Of a DNA stretch of 40,507 nucleotides, positions 21,124-30,072 are shown one piece after another; the first letter of the stretch is position 1, and every line of letters starts with the position of its first letter. Under the pieces are notes generated by a model. It did no database searches. It was not told the origin of the DNA and worked only from the letters and a program-made list of their open reading frames with translations. The translations under genes were made by a program, and so were the position numbers. The stretch is taken from the NCBI GenBank assembly GCA_050251775.1, contig JBFWMD010000026.1, positions 1 to 40,507 of the forward strand, given 5' to 3'. The DNA comes from Paucidesulfovibrio sp050251775. Lineage in GTDB: Bacteria > Desulfobacterota > Desulfovibrionia > Desulfovibrionales > Desulfovibrionaceae.

Positions 21124-22358
21124 CATTCCCCGCCGCGCAGGGCGTTGATGGGGTCCAGGGACGCGGCCTGCTTGGCGGGCTTGAGTCCGAAGACCAAGCC
21201 GATGGTCAGGGCGCTGGCCAGGGAGAGGAAGAAGACCTTCCAGGAGAATTGGATGGTCAAGATGCCCAGCCGGGTGAGCAGTTGTCCCAGGCCCAGGCCC
21301 AGGAACAGGCCGAGCAGGCCTCCGGCCAGGGTCAGGACAGCGGCCTCCACGAGAAATTGCAGCAGGATGGCCGAAGAGCGTGCGCCCAAGGCCTTTTTCA
21401 GGCCGATTTCCTCGCTGCGCTCACTGACGGATAAGGTGAAGAGGTTCACGAGCACGAAGCCGCCCACGAGCACGGCGATGCCCGCGGTGACGCCCAGAAA
21501 GACCAGCAGCCCGCCCTTGAACATGGCCACGAATTTGAGCACCTCGTCCGCCGTGAGAATCATGAAATCGTCGTCCTGGCCTTCCTTGAGGCCATGGGCA
21601 TCGCGCAGCAGTCCGCGCAGGTTTTCCACATGGGTGGACATCAGTTCCGGCTGGAGAAATTTGACCCGCAAGGCGCGAAAATATTTCCGGTCCAGGTTGA
21701 AACGCACAGTCAGGGTGGTCAGGGGCATGATCAGCCGGTTGTCCAGATCACGGCCCCCGCCCGAGGCCATGCCCCGGTAGGAGAGCCTGCCCACCACCTG
21801 GACAGGAATGTTGTTCACGAAGATGACCTTGCCCACGGGCGATTCGTCGCCGAACAGCTCCCGCGAGGGCTGGTCGCCCAGCAGGCAGACCTTGGCCGCG
21901 CGCTGCACGTCCTGTTCGCTGAGGTCGCGCCCCTCGGAGAGCGGCCAGTTCCAGGCGTCGGTATAGTTGGCCGTGGAGCCCACGCCCTGGACTCCGCTGA
22001 AGTTCTTGTTCTGGTATTTGACGGTGATGTCGCCCTTGGCGCGCATGGGAACCACGAGATACGCGCCGGGCAGGGACTGCTTGATACGCCGGGCGTCCTC
22101 CCAGGAGAGGGTCATGGTGCGCATGCCCAGGGCGCGTTTCTTGATGTCCCCGCCAATGACGAAGGCCGCGTCCGGCCCGAACATCTCGACCATTTCGTGG
22201 GCCATGCGGTTGGCCCCGTCCACGGAGGTGACGATGAGTGTGAGGGAGGAAATGCCGAAGGCCACGCCGAGGATTACGAAGAACGAGCGCAGTTTGTAGG
22301 CCCAGATGGCCTCCAGGGCCATGTTGACCACGCGGTTGGCGAGACGGGGGACTCTCAT
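21123..22358 (-). CDS. MacB/FtsX-type ABC transporter permease
   Basis: This permease of about 411 aa has the MacB layout: TM1 near residues 20-45 (KLRSFFVILGVAFGISSLTLIV), a periplasmic core of about 230 residues (SEGRDLSEQDVQRAAKVCLLG), and three C-terminal helices with the FtsX coupling segment SVSERSEEIGLKKALGA. The start is uncertain: 22358 (MRVPRL) fits the family, and 22394 (MDARR) has a weak AGAGG site. It has no ATPase or adaptor beside it; those are encoded 8 kb away on the other strand (11735-13557). I infer the three form one tripartite exporter. Confidence 0.85.
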   Translation of the reverse strand: MRVPRLANRVVNMALEAIWAYKLRSFFVILGVAFGISSLTLIVTSVDGANRMAHEMVEMFGPDAAFVIGGDIKKRALGMRTMTLSWEDARRIKQSLPGAYLVVPMRAKGDITVKYQNKNFSGVQGVGSTANYTDAWNWPLSEGRDLSEQDVQRAAKVCLLGDQPSRELFGDESPVGKVIFVNNIPVQVVGRLSYRGMASGGGRDLDNRLIMPLTTLTVRFNLDRKYFRALRVKFLQPELMSTHVENLRGLLRDAHGLKEGQDDDFMILTADEVLKFVAMFKGGLLVFLGVTAGIAVLVGGFVLVNLFTLSVSERSEEIGLKKALGARSSAILLQFLVEAAVLTLAGGLLGLFLGLGLGQLLTRLGILTIQFSWKVFFLSLASALTIGLVFGLKPAKQAASLDPINALRGGE

Positions 22359-22462
22359 GTCCGGAACATAGGAGAAAGAGCGCCGCGCGTCCATGCGCCT
22401 CTTGCCCTGAAGGCGAATATGCGGGTATGCTGATAAGGGAAATTCACAACAGCGAGGGAACC

Positions 22463-23611
22463 ATGCCCACCAAGTCTCCATGGCATACGGAGTTCGCACC
22501 GGCGGGACGAGAACCGCTGGAGGTCGTTCGCGCCCAGGCCCGGATGATCACCAGCCACAGTCCGCGCATGATGCTCGATGGTCTGCCGCTGCCCGTGGTG
22601 GTGGTCAATTCGAAGCGGCAGATTGTCTTCTGCAACCGGAAGTTCGAGGACTTCTCCCTGGAACAGGAGGATGTCCTGCCCCTGGGCCGCAGGCCGGGCG
22701 AGGCCCTGGGCTGCGTCTATGCCGACCTGACTCCCGGCGGTTGCGGAACCACGCGGTTCTGCCGCTTCTGCGGTGCGGCCCGGGCCATTCTCCAAAGCCT
22801 GGACGGCTCCCACTCCGTACAGCTCTGCCGGCTCCTGCGCAAAAAGGAGGAACTGGGCTGCCTGGATTTCCAGGTCTTTGCCGAACCGTTGCTTTGCGAG
22901 GGCGTTTCCTTCGTGCTCTTCAGCGTGCTGGATATCAGCAAGGAGCTGCGCCTGGACGCCATCCGGCGCAAGTTTCTCGGCGAGGTCCGCCGCCGGGCCG
23001 AAAGCATTAACCGTTTGTTTGTGAACGCCAGCAGGGACATGGAGCGGGATCCCTCCAAAGGCGGATTTTTCGCCCTGGGCTATGCCTCACGCATGCTCAT
23101 GGAGGAGATCGACAGCCAGTCGCGGCTCTTCGATGCGGAAGAGGGGCTGCTCGGCGTGAACGAGGAGCACCTGGACGCTCGGGAAATGCTGGAGCAGGCC
23201 GTGGCCGCCATGGCAAACAGTGAAAAGGGACCGGAAGGCGCAGGCGATTGGTTCGAGGTGCGGGCCGAATCCTGCGCCGGGCTGCGGCTCTTGGCCGACC
23301 GCCTGCTGTTGGGCTACATTTTGCGCCAACTGCTGGAAAACGGGTTGGAGGCAATCGGTCCGGGAGAACAGGTGCGCCTCGGCTGCGTCGATCTCGGGGA
23401 GCAGGTCGGCCTGCGGATCGCCACGCCGACCCCCCTGCCGGACAAGCACCGGCTGCAACTTTTTCAGCGCGGCTTCAGCACCAAGGGCGAGGGACGCGGC
23501 CTGGGGCTCTACTTCTCCCGGCTGTTGGCCCGCCGCTATCTCAACGGCGACCTGCTTCTTCTTGAGGAGGAGCCGGGAACGGTCTTCGAGGTTCGGATGC
23601 CCAAAGTCTGA
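22463..23611 (+). CDS. PAS-domain sensor with degenerate histidine-kinase ATPase
   Basis: This 382-aa cytosolic protein starts at 22463 after GCGAGGGAACC. A PAS-like domain (about residues 35-160) carries a Cys cluster (Cys84, Cys94, Cys100, Cys103; GGCGTTRFCRFCG) that could bind metal or sense redox state. The following helix, where the phospho-acceptor His is expected (RRKFLGEVRRRAESI), has no His. The HATPase domain keeps the N-box QLLENGLEAI and the G2-like GFSTKGEGRGLGLYF. The DxGxG G1 box is replaced by IATPTPLPD. It may be an allosteric or defunct kinase. No response regulator is adjacent. Confidence 0.8.
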   Translation: MPTKSPWHTEFAPAGREPLEVVRAQARMITSHSPRMMLDGLPLPVVVVNSKRQIVFCNRKFEDFSLEQEDVLPLGRRPGEALGCVYADLTPGGCGTTRFCRFCGAARAILQSLDGSHSVQLCRLLRKKEELGCLDFQVFAEPLLCEGVSFVLFSVLDISKELRLDAIRRKFLGEVRRRAESINRLFVNASRDMERDPSKGGFFALGYASRMLMEEIDSQSRLFDAEEGLLGVNEEHLDAREMLEQAVAAMANSEKGPEGAGDWFEVRAESCAGLRLLADRLLLGYILRQLLENGLEAIGPGEQVRLGCVDLGEQVGLRIATPTPLPDKHRLQLFQRGFSTKGEGRGLGLYFSRLLARRYLNGDLLLLEEEPGTVFEVRMPKV

Positions 23612-23632
23612 GCAGAAATTTCCGGCAGAAGC

Positions 23633-24763
23633 TCAGGCGTCCCGCTGCTTTTGGTTTTCCCGCTCCTTGCTGAGGCAGCAGAGCCCGCGCCGGGAAAGGG
23701 CTGCCCGAAAGCAGAGGTTGTCCGAAACACAGGTTGCGGGGCGTCGGTCGCCCGCGTGCCAGCGCTTCACCAGGTCCGGCTCGCGCACCAGCGGGCGGGA
23801 CAGGGAAATGAAATCGCAGACGCCGTCGGCCAGGAGCGCCTCGGCCACCTCCAGGCTGCGAATACCGCCCACGAGCATCAGAGGAACATTGCGTTCGCTC
23901 TTGAAGCGCAGCGCGGCCTCCCGGAACCAGGCCTGCTTGTCCGCCGTATCGAACCGGCCCGCACGCACCGGAGTGAGCGCGCCGGAAAGCATGGTCCCGC
24001 CGGAAAGCTCCACTGCGTCGATGCCCATGTTTTCCAGCCTGCGGCAGAGCAGCAGCGCATCGTCCAAGGTCAGCCCGTCGTCAAGATAATCCTGTGAATT
24101 CAGTTTGATCAGCACCGGGAAGTCGTCGCCTACCTCGGAACGCACGGCCTGGAGTACCTCCAGGAGGAAGCGCGCGCGGTTTTCCAGGGAGCCGCCATAC
24201 TCGTCTTCGCGGTGGTTGTAGCGGGGCGAAAGGAACTGGCTCAGGCAGTAGCCATGGGCCGCGTGAACCTGCACGGCGTCGAATCCGGCGTCCTTGGCCC
24301 GGCGGGCCGCGTTGCCAAAGGCGTCCACAATGTAGCCGATCTGTTCGCAGTTCATGGTCGTGCAGATTTTTTTGCCGTCCAGCTCCATTTCCGAGGGGCC
24401 GCCCGGCAGTTCGCCCGTGGGCAGGGGCTCGGCATGGGCGCCGCCGTGGGCCAGTTGCAGGGCGCAGACCCCGCCCGCCGCATGCACGGCGTGGGCCAGT
24501 CCGGAAAGACCGGGCAGCAGGGCGTCGGAATCCACACCGAGCTGGCCCGTGCGCACTTTGCCGTTTTGGGCCACGTAGGCGTGGCCGGAAATGACCAGCC
24601 CCACTTCGCCCTCGGCCAGATTGCGCCAGAGCGCGGCCAGGGCGGGAGAGGCCGATCCATCTTCTTCAGCCAGGCCCTCGTGGGTGGCGGAGCGAACAAA
24701 GCGGTTGCGCAGCCGCATTCCGTTGAGCGTGGCGGGGTCGAACAGGGTCGGTGCGTGGGGCAT
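23633..24763 (-). CDS. NADH:flavin oxidoreductase (Old Yellow Enzyme family)
   Basis: This 376-aa FMN-dependent TIM-barrel enzyme starts at 24763 after CCGGAG. It has family motifs LQLAHGGAHA, VQVHAAHGYCLSQFLSPRYN, EYGGSLENRARF and the FMN phosphate site MLVGGIRS. The C-terminal tail is Cys-rich (CVSDNLCFRAALSRRGLCC), recalling the Fe-S-binding segment of 2,4-dienoyl-CoA reductases, although the spacing is not the classical one. The FAD/NADH domain of those enzymes is missing. Substrate is unknown: likely an electron-poor enone or similar. It lies downstream of galE in the minus-strand block. Confidence 0.88.
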   Translation of the reverse strand: MPHAPTLFDPATLNGMRLRNRFVRSATHEGLAEEDGSASPALAALWRNLAEGEVGLVISGHAYVAQNGKVRTGQLGVDSDALLPGLSGLAHAVHAAGGVCALQLAHGGAHAEPLPTGELPGGPSEMELDGKKICTTMNCEQIGYIVDAFGNAARRAKDAGFDAVQVHAAHGYCLSQFLSPRYNHREDEYGGSLENRARFLLEVLQAVRSEVGDDFPVLIKLNSQDYLDDGLTLDDALLLCRRLENMGIDAVELSGGTMLSGALTPVRAGRFDTADKQAWFREAALRFKSERNVPLMLVGGIRSLEVAEALLADGVCDFISLSRPLVREPDLVKRWHAGDRRPATCVSDNLCFRAALSRRGLCCLSKERENQKQRDA

Positions 24764-24867
24764 ACGGTCTCCGGAGTGTTCAAGGGAAACTACGTTGGCG
24801 GCGCACAGGGCCGCGCCGTCCACTCGCCGGAGTTGCAACGCCGGCGATCAGCCTTCTCCGGTGCGCA

Positions 24868-25845
24868 TCAATCCCGGCTGTCTTTGCGAAGCCAATCCCA
24901 GGCGGTGCGCACGATGGTTTCCAGATCGCCGAAGCGGGGTTCCCAGCCCAGTTCCGCCTGGGCTCTTGCGGACGAGGCCACGAGCACGGGAGAATCTCCG
25001 GCGCGGCGTCCGCCTTCGACCATGGCGATGTCCCGGCCCGTTACCGCGCGAGCCACCTCGACCACCTCGCGCACGGAATAGCCGTTGCCGTTGCCCAGGT
25101 TGAAGGCCCGGGTCTCGCCGCGTTCAAGCCAGTTTAGGGCCAGGGCGTGGGCCTCGGCCAGATCGCTGACGTGGATGTAGTCGCGCACGCAGGTCCCGTC
25201 GGGCGTGGCATAGTCCGTTCCGTAGATGGAGATGTTTGGGCGCAGTCCCAGGGCCGCGTGAAGCACCAGGGGGATCAGGTGTGTCTCGGGCACGTGCCGT
25301 TCGCCGATTTCACCCTCCGGGTCGGCCCCGGCGGCATTGAAGTAGCGCAGGCGGCAGGAGGCCAGTCCGTGGGCGCGGTGATAGTCTTCGAGCATCTGTT
25401 CGATCATGGCCTTGGACTGGGCATAGGGCGAGAGCGGCCGCATGGGGTGGCTCTCGTCGATGCGCTCCTGCTCCGGCTCGCCGTAGACAGAAGCCGAGGA
25501 GGAGAAGACCAGCCCCCGGACACCGTGCCGGACCATGGCATCCAGCAGGTTCAGGGTCGCGGCCACGTTGTTCAGGTAATATTTGTTGGGATCCTCCACG
25601 GATTCGCCCACGGCGATGAACGAGGCGAAATGGAGCACCGCGTCGATGTGCGTGCGGTTGAAGGCGCGGTTCAGAGCCTGGGGATCCAGCAGGTCGCCGG
25701 CGATGAATTCGCCCCATTGCAGGAAATCCGCATGCCCTGTGACCAGGGAGTCGAAGACCATGGTCTCGACCCCGCGTTGCGTGAGGAGTTTGTTGACGTG
25801 GGAGCCGATGTAGCCGGCTCCTCCGGTGATCAGAACGGCACACAT
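24868..25845 (-). CDS. galE: UDP-glucose 4-epimerase
   Basis: This 325-aa short-chain dehydrogenase-type epimerase interconverts UDP-glucose and UDP-galactose for polysaccharide and lipopolysaccharide synthesis. The NAD-binding motif ITGGAGYIGSHV is at the N-terminus. The active-site motif is Tyr-x3-Lys in SPYAQSKAMIE, preceded by SSSASVYG. Substrate-binding segments RYFNAAGADPEGEIGE and GTCVRDYIHVSDLAEAH are typical of GalE. Length is normal. It sits between hemW and the flavin oxidoreductase on the same strand with short gaps. Confidence 0.95.
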   Translation of the reverse strand: MCAVLITGGAGYIGSHVNKLLTQRGVETMVFDSLVTGHADFLQWGEFIAGDLLDPQALNRAFNRTHIDAVLHFASFIAVGESVEDPNKYYLNNVAATLNLLDAMVRHGVRGLVFSSSASVYGEPEQERIDESHPMRPLSPYAQSKAMIEQMLEDYHRAHGLASCRLRYFNAAGADPEGEIGERHVPETHLIPLVLHAALGLRPNISIYGTDYATPDGTCVRDYIHVSDLAEAHALALNWLERGETRAFNLGNGNGYSVREVVEVARAVTGRDIAMVEGGRRAGDSPVLVASSARAQAELGWEPRFGDLETIVRTAWDWLRKDSRD

Positions 25846-25898
25846 AATGGGAAAGGATACCTCCGGGAGCGGAAAACGGCAAGCAGTTCCGAAAAATG

Positions 25899-27122
25899 TC
25901 AGGGCTTGGCGGGCGGATCGGCCAGGGCCAGGCGTTCGATGATCACGTTGGAAACGGCCATGCCCTCCTTGGTCAGGCGCAGCCGGCCCCGATTGATGCG
26001 CACCAGCCCGTTCTGGATCAGGGCCTGGACCATGCGCTCGTTGTTCTTGATCAGGTCGTACCCGGCCAGCTCGCGATGCCGCTTGAGGTCCAGGCCTCGG
26101 GTGGTGCGCAGGGAGAGCATGACCATTTCCACGAGCCGGGTGGTGTCGTCCAGGTCCTCGTAGTCCAGTCCGGCAAAGTCCCCGCGCACGGCCGCATCGT
26201 ATTCATCCATGAACCGGGGATTGGTGAAGCGCCTGCGGCCCAGGGTGCTCACGGCCGAGGGTCCCAGGCCGAGATAGTCGCGCCCTTCCCAGTAGCCGGA
26301 ATTGTGCCGGGACTGAAAGCCCATTTTGGCGAAGTTGGAGATTTCGTACTGAAGGTAGCCCAGGGATTCGAGCAATTCGGCCCCATAGACGAACATCTTG
26401 GCCTGCTCCTGTTCCGCGGCCAGTTGCAGGTCCATTTCCGAGCTCATGCGGTGCAACTCCGTGCCTTCCTCAATGCTCAGGCCGTAGCAGGAGAGATGCT
26501 CGGCCCCGAGCCGGGCCACGGTCTTGAGCTGGTCCAGCCAGTGTTTGAGCTTCTGGAGCGGCAGCCCCCAGATCATGTCCAGGCTGATGTTCCCGAAGCC
26601 GGCCTGCCGCGCGAGGCCAAAGGCCTCCACGCCCATGCGCGCGGAATGGGGCCGGCCCAGCCGGGCCAGATCATCGTCCGAAAGGCTTTGCAGGCCCATG
26701 GACAGGCGGTTCACGCCCAGGGAAAGCAGTCCCCGGAACCAGCTCACGTCCTGGGCCGAATCCGGGTTGGCCTCCAGGGTGATTTCCATCTGCTCCGTAA
26801 AGGTGAAATGGTCGCGCAGCAGGGAGAGGATGTCGTCCAGGTCCGCCAGGGGCAAAAGACTCGGCGTGCCGCCGCCGAAATACACGGTTTCCAGGCGGGG
26901 CCGTTCCAACCGCTCGCCCCAGAGCCGGATTTCTCGGTGCAGGGTCTTCAGATACCAGGCGTAGGTCACCTGGTTGAAGGTCTGGGAGTGGAACGCGCAA
27001 TAGCGGCATTTGGAGCGGCAGAAAGGCACATGCACGTAGAGCAGCAACTTTTTCCCGTCCTGGCGCGGCGGCAGGGGGGCGGTCTTTTTCGGGGAGGGAG
27101 TTTCGCCAAAAATACGAGACAT
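25899..27122 (-). CDS. hemW: Radical-SAM heme chaperone HemW
   Basis: This 407-aa radical-SAM protein has the HemW signature CRSKCRYCAF (CxxxCxxC followed by a non-Cys residue), which separates it from true coproporphyrinogen dehydrogenase HemN. Further motifs are YFGGGTPSLL, RLSMGLQSLSD, the YEISNFA segment and HNSGYWEGRDYLGLGPSA, with the HNxxYW heme-related motif. The C-terminal HemN-like domain ends at about residue 395. HemW is thought to deliver heme to respiratory enzymes, fitting a cytochrome-rich anaerobe. It begins 9 nt after the flavoprotein gene's end in the same operon. Confidence 0.92.
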   Translation of the reverse strand: MSRIFGETPSPKKTAPLPPRQDGKKLLLYVHVPFCRSKCRYCAFHSQTFNQVTYAWYLKTLHREIRLWGERLERPRLETVYFGGGTPSLLPLADLDDILSLLRDHFTFTEQMEITLEANPDSAQDVSWFRGLLSLGVNRLSMGLQSLSDDDLARLGRPHSARMGVEAFGLARQAGFGNISLDMIWGLPLQKLKHWLDQLKTVARLGAEHLSCYGLSIEEGTELHRMSSEMDLQLAAEQEQAKMFVYGAELLESLGYLQYEISNFAKMGFQSRHNSGYWEGRDYLGLGPSAVSTLGRRRFTNPRFMDEYDAAVRGDFAGLDYEDLDDTTRLVEMVMLSLRTTRGLDLKRHRELAGYDLIKNNERMVQALIQNGLVRINRGRLRLTKEGMAVSNVIIERLALADPPAKP

Positions 27123-27131
27123 GCCGGGGTG

Positions 27132-27758
27132 TTACTCTATTGCGGCGCGAGCGCCCAGCTTGCTACCCAGTTCGCGCGCCTGGGCCAGGGCCGCAGTGTT
27201 TTCGCGCACGCCGCCCTTGTCAAAGACGCCCAGCACAGGCAACTCGCCGAGGATTTCATAACCCAGCGCGGCCAAGGGCAGGCGCATGGCCTCCAGGGTC
27301 AGGCCCATGTCTTCGATGGTCGGTTGCTCGCAGACGGCAATAAGCACAGCCACGCGCCCCTGTCCGGCCAGCCGGCTGGACCAGGCGCGGGGACGGGCCT
27401 GCATATCGAAATCATAATAGCAATAGAGCCGGTCGATGAAGGCTTTCATCCAGGCGGTGACGTTATAGTTGTGGGTCGGGCAGGCCAGGATCAACCCTTG
27501 GGCCGCCTCCACGCGGGGATAAAGCAGCTGCATGCCGTCCAGGAGCCGGGTGCAGGCTTTGGCCGTGCGGCACTGTTCGCAGCCGATGCAGGGGCCGATG
27601 GTGTATTCCGGCAGATGCGCGGCGAATCCGGGCGCGCCCGCGTCCTTGGCGCCGCGCAGCGCCGCGCGCAGCAGCAGGTCGGAATTGCCGCCCCGGCGGG
27701 GACTCCCCGAGCAGCCGAGCACGGCGAACGGACGGCTATCGCGTGTTTTCCCGGCCAC
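27132..27758 (-). CDS. Iron-sulfur flavoprotein / NADPH-dependent FMN reductase family
   Basis: This 208-aa flavodoxin-fold protein starts at a GTG (27758) preceded by AAGGAGCTGCGCC, overlapping the end of queH by 23 nt. The FMN phosphate loop reads GCSGSPRRGGNSDLLL. The Cys motif CIGCEQCRTAKAC recalls the [4Fe-4S] ligands of archaeal Isf proteins. ACPTHNYNVTAWMKAFIDR is the second flavin-contact region. Such proteins shuttle electrons in anaerobes. Its partner is unknown; position between queH and hemW suggests electron supply to an Fe-S enzyme, but that is a guess. Confidence 0.85.
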   Translation of the reverse strand: MAGKTRDSRPFAVLGCSGSPRRGGNSDLLLRAALRGAKDAGAPGFAAHLPEYTIGPCIGCEQCRTAKACTRLLDGMQLLYPRVEAAQGLILACPTHNYNVTAWMKAFIDRLYCYYDFDMQARPRAWSSRLAGQGRVAVLIAVCEQPTIEDMGLTLEAMRLPLAALGYEILGELPVLGVFDKGGVRENTAALAQARELGSKLGARAAIE

Positions 27759-28299
27759 GGCGCAGCTCCTTCTGGTAGCGTTCCACCTCGCTGTAGAGGC
27801 AACCGCAGTACTGCTGGCGGTAGATGCCCATGCGCTTGGATTCCTCGATGCCCCGCTGCCAGCTCGCGCGGAAGTCGCGGTAGAGAAAGGGCAGGCTCCC
27901 GGCGGCCAGATCCGTGCAGAGCCCCTTGATGACCTCGTGCTTCTGGTGCTTGGAGTAGAGCAGGGTGGTGCTGAAGGCGTCGAAGTTGCCCCGCCGGGCG
28001 ATCTGCACGGCGCGGGAAAGGCGCATCTCGTAGCAGTGGAAACAGCGGTTGGCCTCGCGGAAGGCCACGGCGCGCATATACTGGATCGGGTCGTATTCCT
28101 CATCCCGGACAATGAGCTGGAAGCCCATGCGTTCGGCCACCTCCAGGGCGGCGTCCCGGCGTCGCAGGTATTCGGACAGCGGATGGATGTTCTGGTTCAG
28201 GAACAGCCCCGTGACCTCGAAGCCCTCGTCCCGGAGCATCTCCACCGTGGCCACGGCGCAGGGGCCGCAGCAGACGTGCAACAGCACGCGGCCGCTCAT
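27736..28299 (-). CDS. queH: Epoxyqueuosine reductase QueH
   Basis: This 187-aa QueH (formerly DUF208) reduces epoxyqueuosine to queuosine in the wobble base of certain tRNAs, replacing the unrelated cobalamin-dependent QueG. The metal and Fe-S ligands are seen in HVCCGPCAVATVE, NRCFHCYEMRL and QQYCGCLYSE. I chose the ATG at 28299, following GGGGAGACCTGCGC and overlapping the stop of the zinc-ribbon gene. Other queuosine genes are not in the window. Confidence 0.92.
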   Translation of the reverse strand: MSGRVLLHVCCGPCAVATVEMLRDEGFEVTGLFLNQNIHPLSEYLRRRDAALEVAERMGFQLIVRDEEYDPIQYMRAVAFREANRCFHCYEMRLSRAVQIARRGNFDAFSTTLLYSKHQKHEVIKGLCTDLAAGSLPFLYRDFRASWQRGIEESKRMGIYRQQYCGCLYSEVERYQKELRRGRENTR

Positions 28300-28601
28300 G
28301 CGCAGGTCTCCCCTGCGTCCGGCGCGCGCGGCGGGGCCAGTTCTTCGGCGACGCCGTGCCAGCCGCAATGGACGCAGTAAACGCTCCCGGTGTCCGGCGT
28401 GGCGAAGCGCTCCACCATCCCGGCCATGTCGGCCAGCGGTGCGGCGGGTTCGGACGTGCTGAAGAGCGTGCCCGCACTGTTGCTGCGGAAAAAGACCAGC
28501 CCGGTTTCCGGTGCGTCCACGAAGAACCGGACCGACCCGCAGTTGGGGCAGCGTTTCCAGTCGCGTTGATCGCGGTGCGGTTTCGAATTCTGTACAGCCA
28601 T
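28296..28601 (-). CDS. Small zinc-ribbon protein
   Basis: This 101-aa protein has two CxxC knuckles, CPNCGS (about residue 16) and CVHCGW (about residue 79), separated by about 60 residues with FFRSNSAGTLF between. Such a pair probably binds zinc. I do not recognise the family. The start at 28601 is 5 nt after the rng stop, and its own stop overlaps the queH start (ATGA), so it is tightly coupled to both genes. Its ribosome site is weak, which suggests translation coupled to rng. Confidence 0.7.
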   Translation of the reverse strand: MAVQNSKPHRDQRDWKRCPNCGSVRFFVDAPETGLVFFRSNSAGTLFSTSEPAAPLADMAGMVERFATPDTGSVYCVHCGWHGVAEELAPPRAPDAGETCA

Positions 28602-28605
28602 GGCT

Positions 28606-30072
28606 CTACGCGGAGAACTTGCGGTCGATGATGATGTCGATGCGCGTCTCAAAGCGGCGCTCCAGCTCCATGAGCTTTTCCCGCTTGTTGTTGAGCATGT
28701 ACAGGGCCAATTCCTCGTCCAGGGGCATGGGCAGCGGGTTGGGGTGGCCGGGGCGACGGATCTGGCGGAACACGTCCTTGATGGCCTGGAGGGACTGCCA
28801 TTCCATGTTCCGGCGCACGCCCGTGCCGCCGCAGCAGGGGCAGGGTTCGGTGGTCACGGCCAGGGCCGAGGAACCCATGCGCTGGCGCACCAGCTCCATG
28901 AGCCCGAATTCGGAAATGCGGCTGACCACGGTGCGCGCCCGGTCGGACTTCAGGGCCTGGCGCATGGTCTTTTCCACTTCGCGGCAGTCCTTGGGGCTTT
29001 TCATTTCAATGAAGTCGATGACCACCTGTCCGCCGATGTCGCGCAGCTTGAGCTGCTTGGCGATCTCCTCGGCCGCCTCCATGTTGGTCTTCAGGACCAT
29101 CTTCTGGAAGTTGCGCTCGCCGGAAATCTTGCCGGAGTTGATGTCCACGGCGGTGAGGGCCTCGGTTCCGTCGAACACGAGCTGGCCGCCCGAAGGCAGC
29201 GTGACCTCGCGGGAGTAAATTTCTTCGATCTGGCGGTGGAGGTTGAAGCGCTCCCAGAGGGTCTTGTCCGCGTCGGTGTGCAGCTTGAGGATCATGGAGG
29301 TGCGCGGGAAGGCCAGGCGCATGAATTCCTGGATGCTGTCCTCCACTTCCTTGTCGTCCACCCAGACCTCGCTCATTTCCGAGGAGAGGTAGTCGCGCAC
29401 GGCCCGCGTGGCCAGCTCCAGTTCCTGATAGATCAGGGCCGGGGTCTTGGCGCTCTGTCCGCGCTTGCGGATTTCGGCCCAGAGCCTGCTGAGATACTTG
29501 TAGTCGCGGGTCAGGTCCTGCTTGGTGCGGCCCACGCCCGCCGTGCGCACGATGAGGCCCACGCCTTCGTCCGGCTGGATCTGCTCGATGATCTGCTTGA
29601 GGCGTTCGCGTTCCTTTTCGTCCTCGATCTTGCGGGAGACGCCCACCTGGCCGCGGCCGATGGTGTAGACGAAGAAGCGGCCCGGCAGGGAGAGATAGGA
29701 GGAGAGGAACGCGCCTTTCTTGCCCGTGGGCTCCTTGACCACCTGGACGAGCAGTTCCTGGCCGGGGCGAAGCACGTTCTGGATGGGCGGATATTTCTGG
29801 CCCTTCTGAAGCTTGTAGCCGCCCTGGTAATATTCGGGATGGACCTCGTCGATCTGGAGAAAGCCGTTGCGCTCCGCGCCGTAGTTGATGAACGCGGCCT
29901 GGAGGCCCACGTCGATGTTGTGGATGTACCCTTTGTAGATGTTGCCCTTGGTCTTGGCCATGTGGACCATTTCTACATAGTACTCCGAGACCTTGCCTTC
30001 CTCTGCGATAATCACCTCGACCTGTTCGCCGGGGAGGGTGCTGATGAACATTTTCTGTCGTTTCGCTACCAT
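28606..30072 (-). CDS. rng: Ribonuclease E/G family protein (RNase G-like)
   Basis: This 488-aa endoribonuclease matches RNase G in length and lacks the long C-terminal scaffold of RNase E. It has an N-terminal S1-like RNA-binding region (about residues 35-120; GNIYKGYIHNIDVGLQAAFINYG), catalytic Asp motifs LTAVDINSGK and GGQVVIDFIEMK, and the zinc-link CPCCGGTG. It processes rRNA and decays mRNA by cutting AU-rich single strands. The start at 30072 follows GTGAGGCTCGC. It heads the compact block continuing through queH and hemW. Confidence 0.93.
   Translation of the reverse strand: MVAKRQKMFISTLPGEQVEVIIAEEGKVSEYYVEMVHMAKTKGNIYKGYIHNIDVGLQAAFINYGAERNGFLQIDEVHPEYYQGGYKLQKGQKYPPIQNVLRPGQELLVQVVKEPTGKKGAFLSSYLSLPGRFFVYTIGRGQVGVSRKIEDEKERERLKQIIEQIQPDEGVGLIVRTAGVGRTKQDLTRDYKYLSRLWAEIRKRGQSAKTPALIYQELELATRAVRDYLSSEMSEVWVDDKEVEDSIQEFMRLAFPRTSMILKLHTDADKTLWERFNLHRQIEEIYSREVTLPSGGQLVFDGTEALTAVDINSGKISGERNFQKMVLKTNMEAAEEIAKQLKLRDIGGQVVIDFIEMKSPKDCREVEKTMRQALKSDRARTVVSRISEFGLMELVRQRMGSSALAVTTEPCPCCGGTGVRRNMEWQSLQAIKDVFRQIRRPGHPNPLPMPLDEELALYMLNNKREKLMELERRFETRIDIIIDRKFSA

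Noticed and set aside
25896..27929. Plus-strand 677-codon ORF opposite hemW and the flavoprotein gene
   Set aside because: Antisense shadow of well-supported genes; no recognised motifs.
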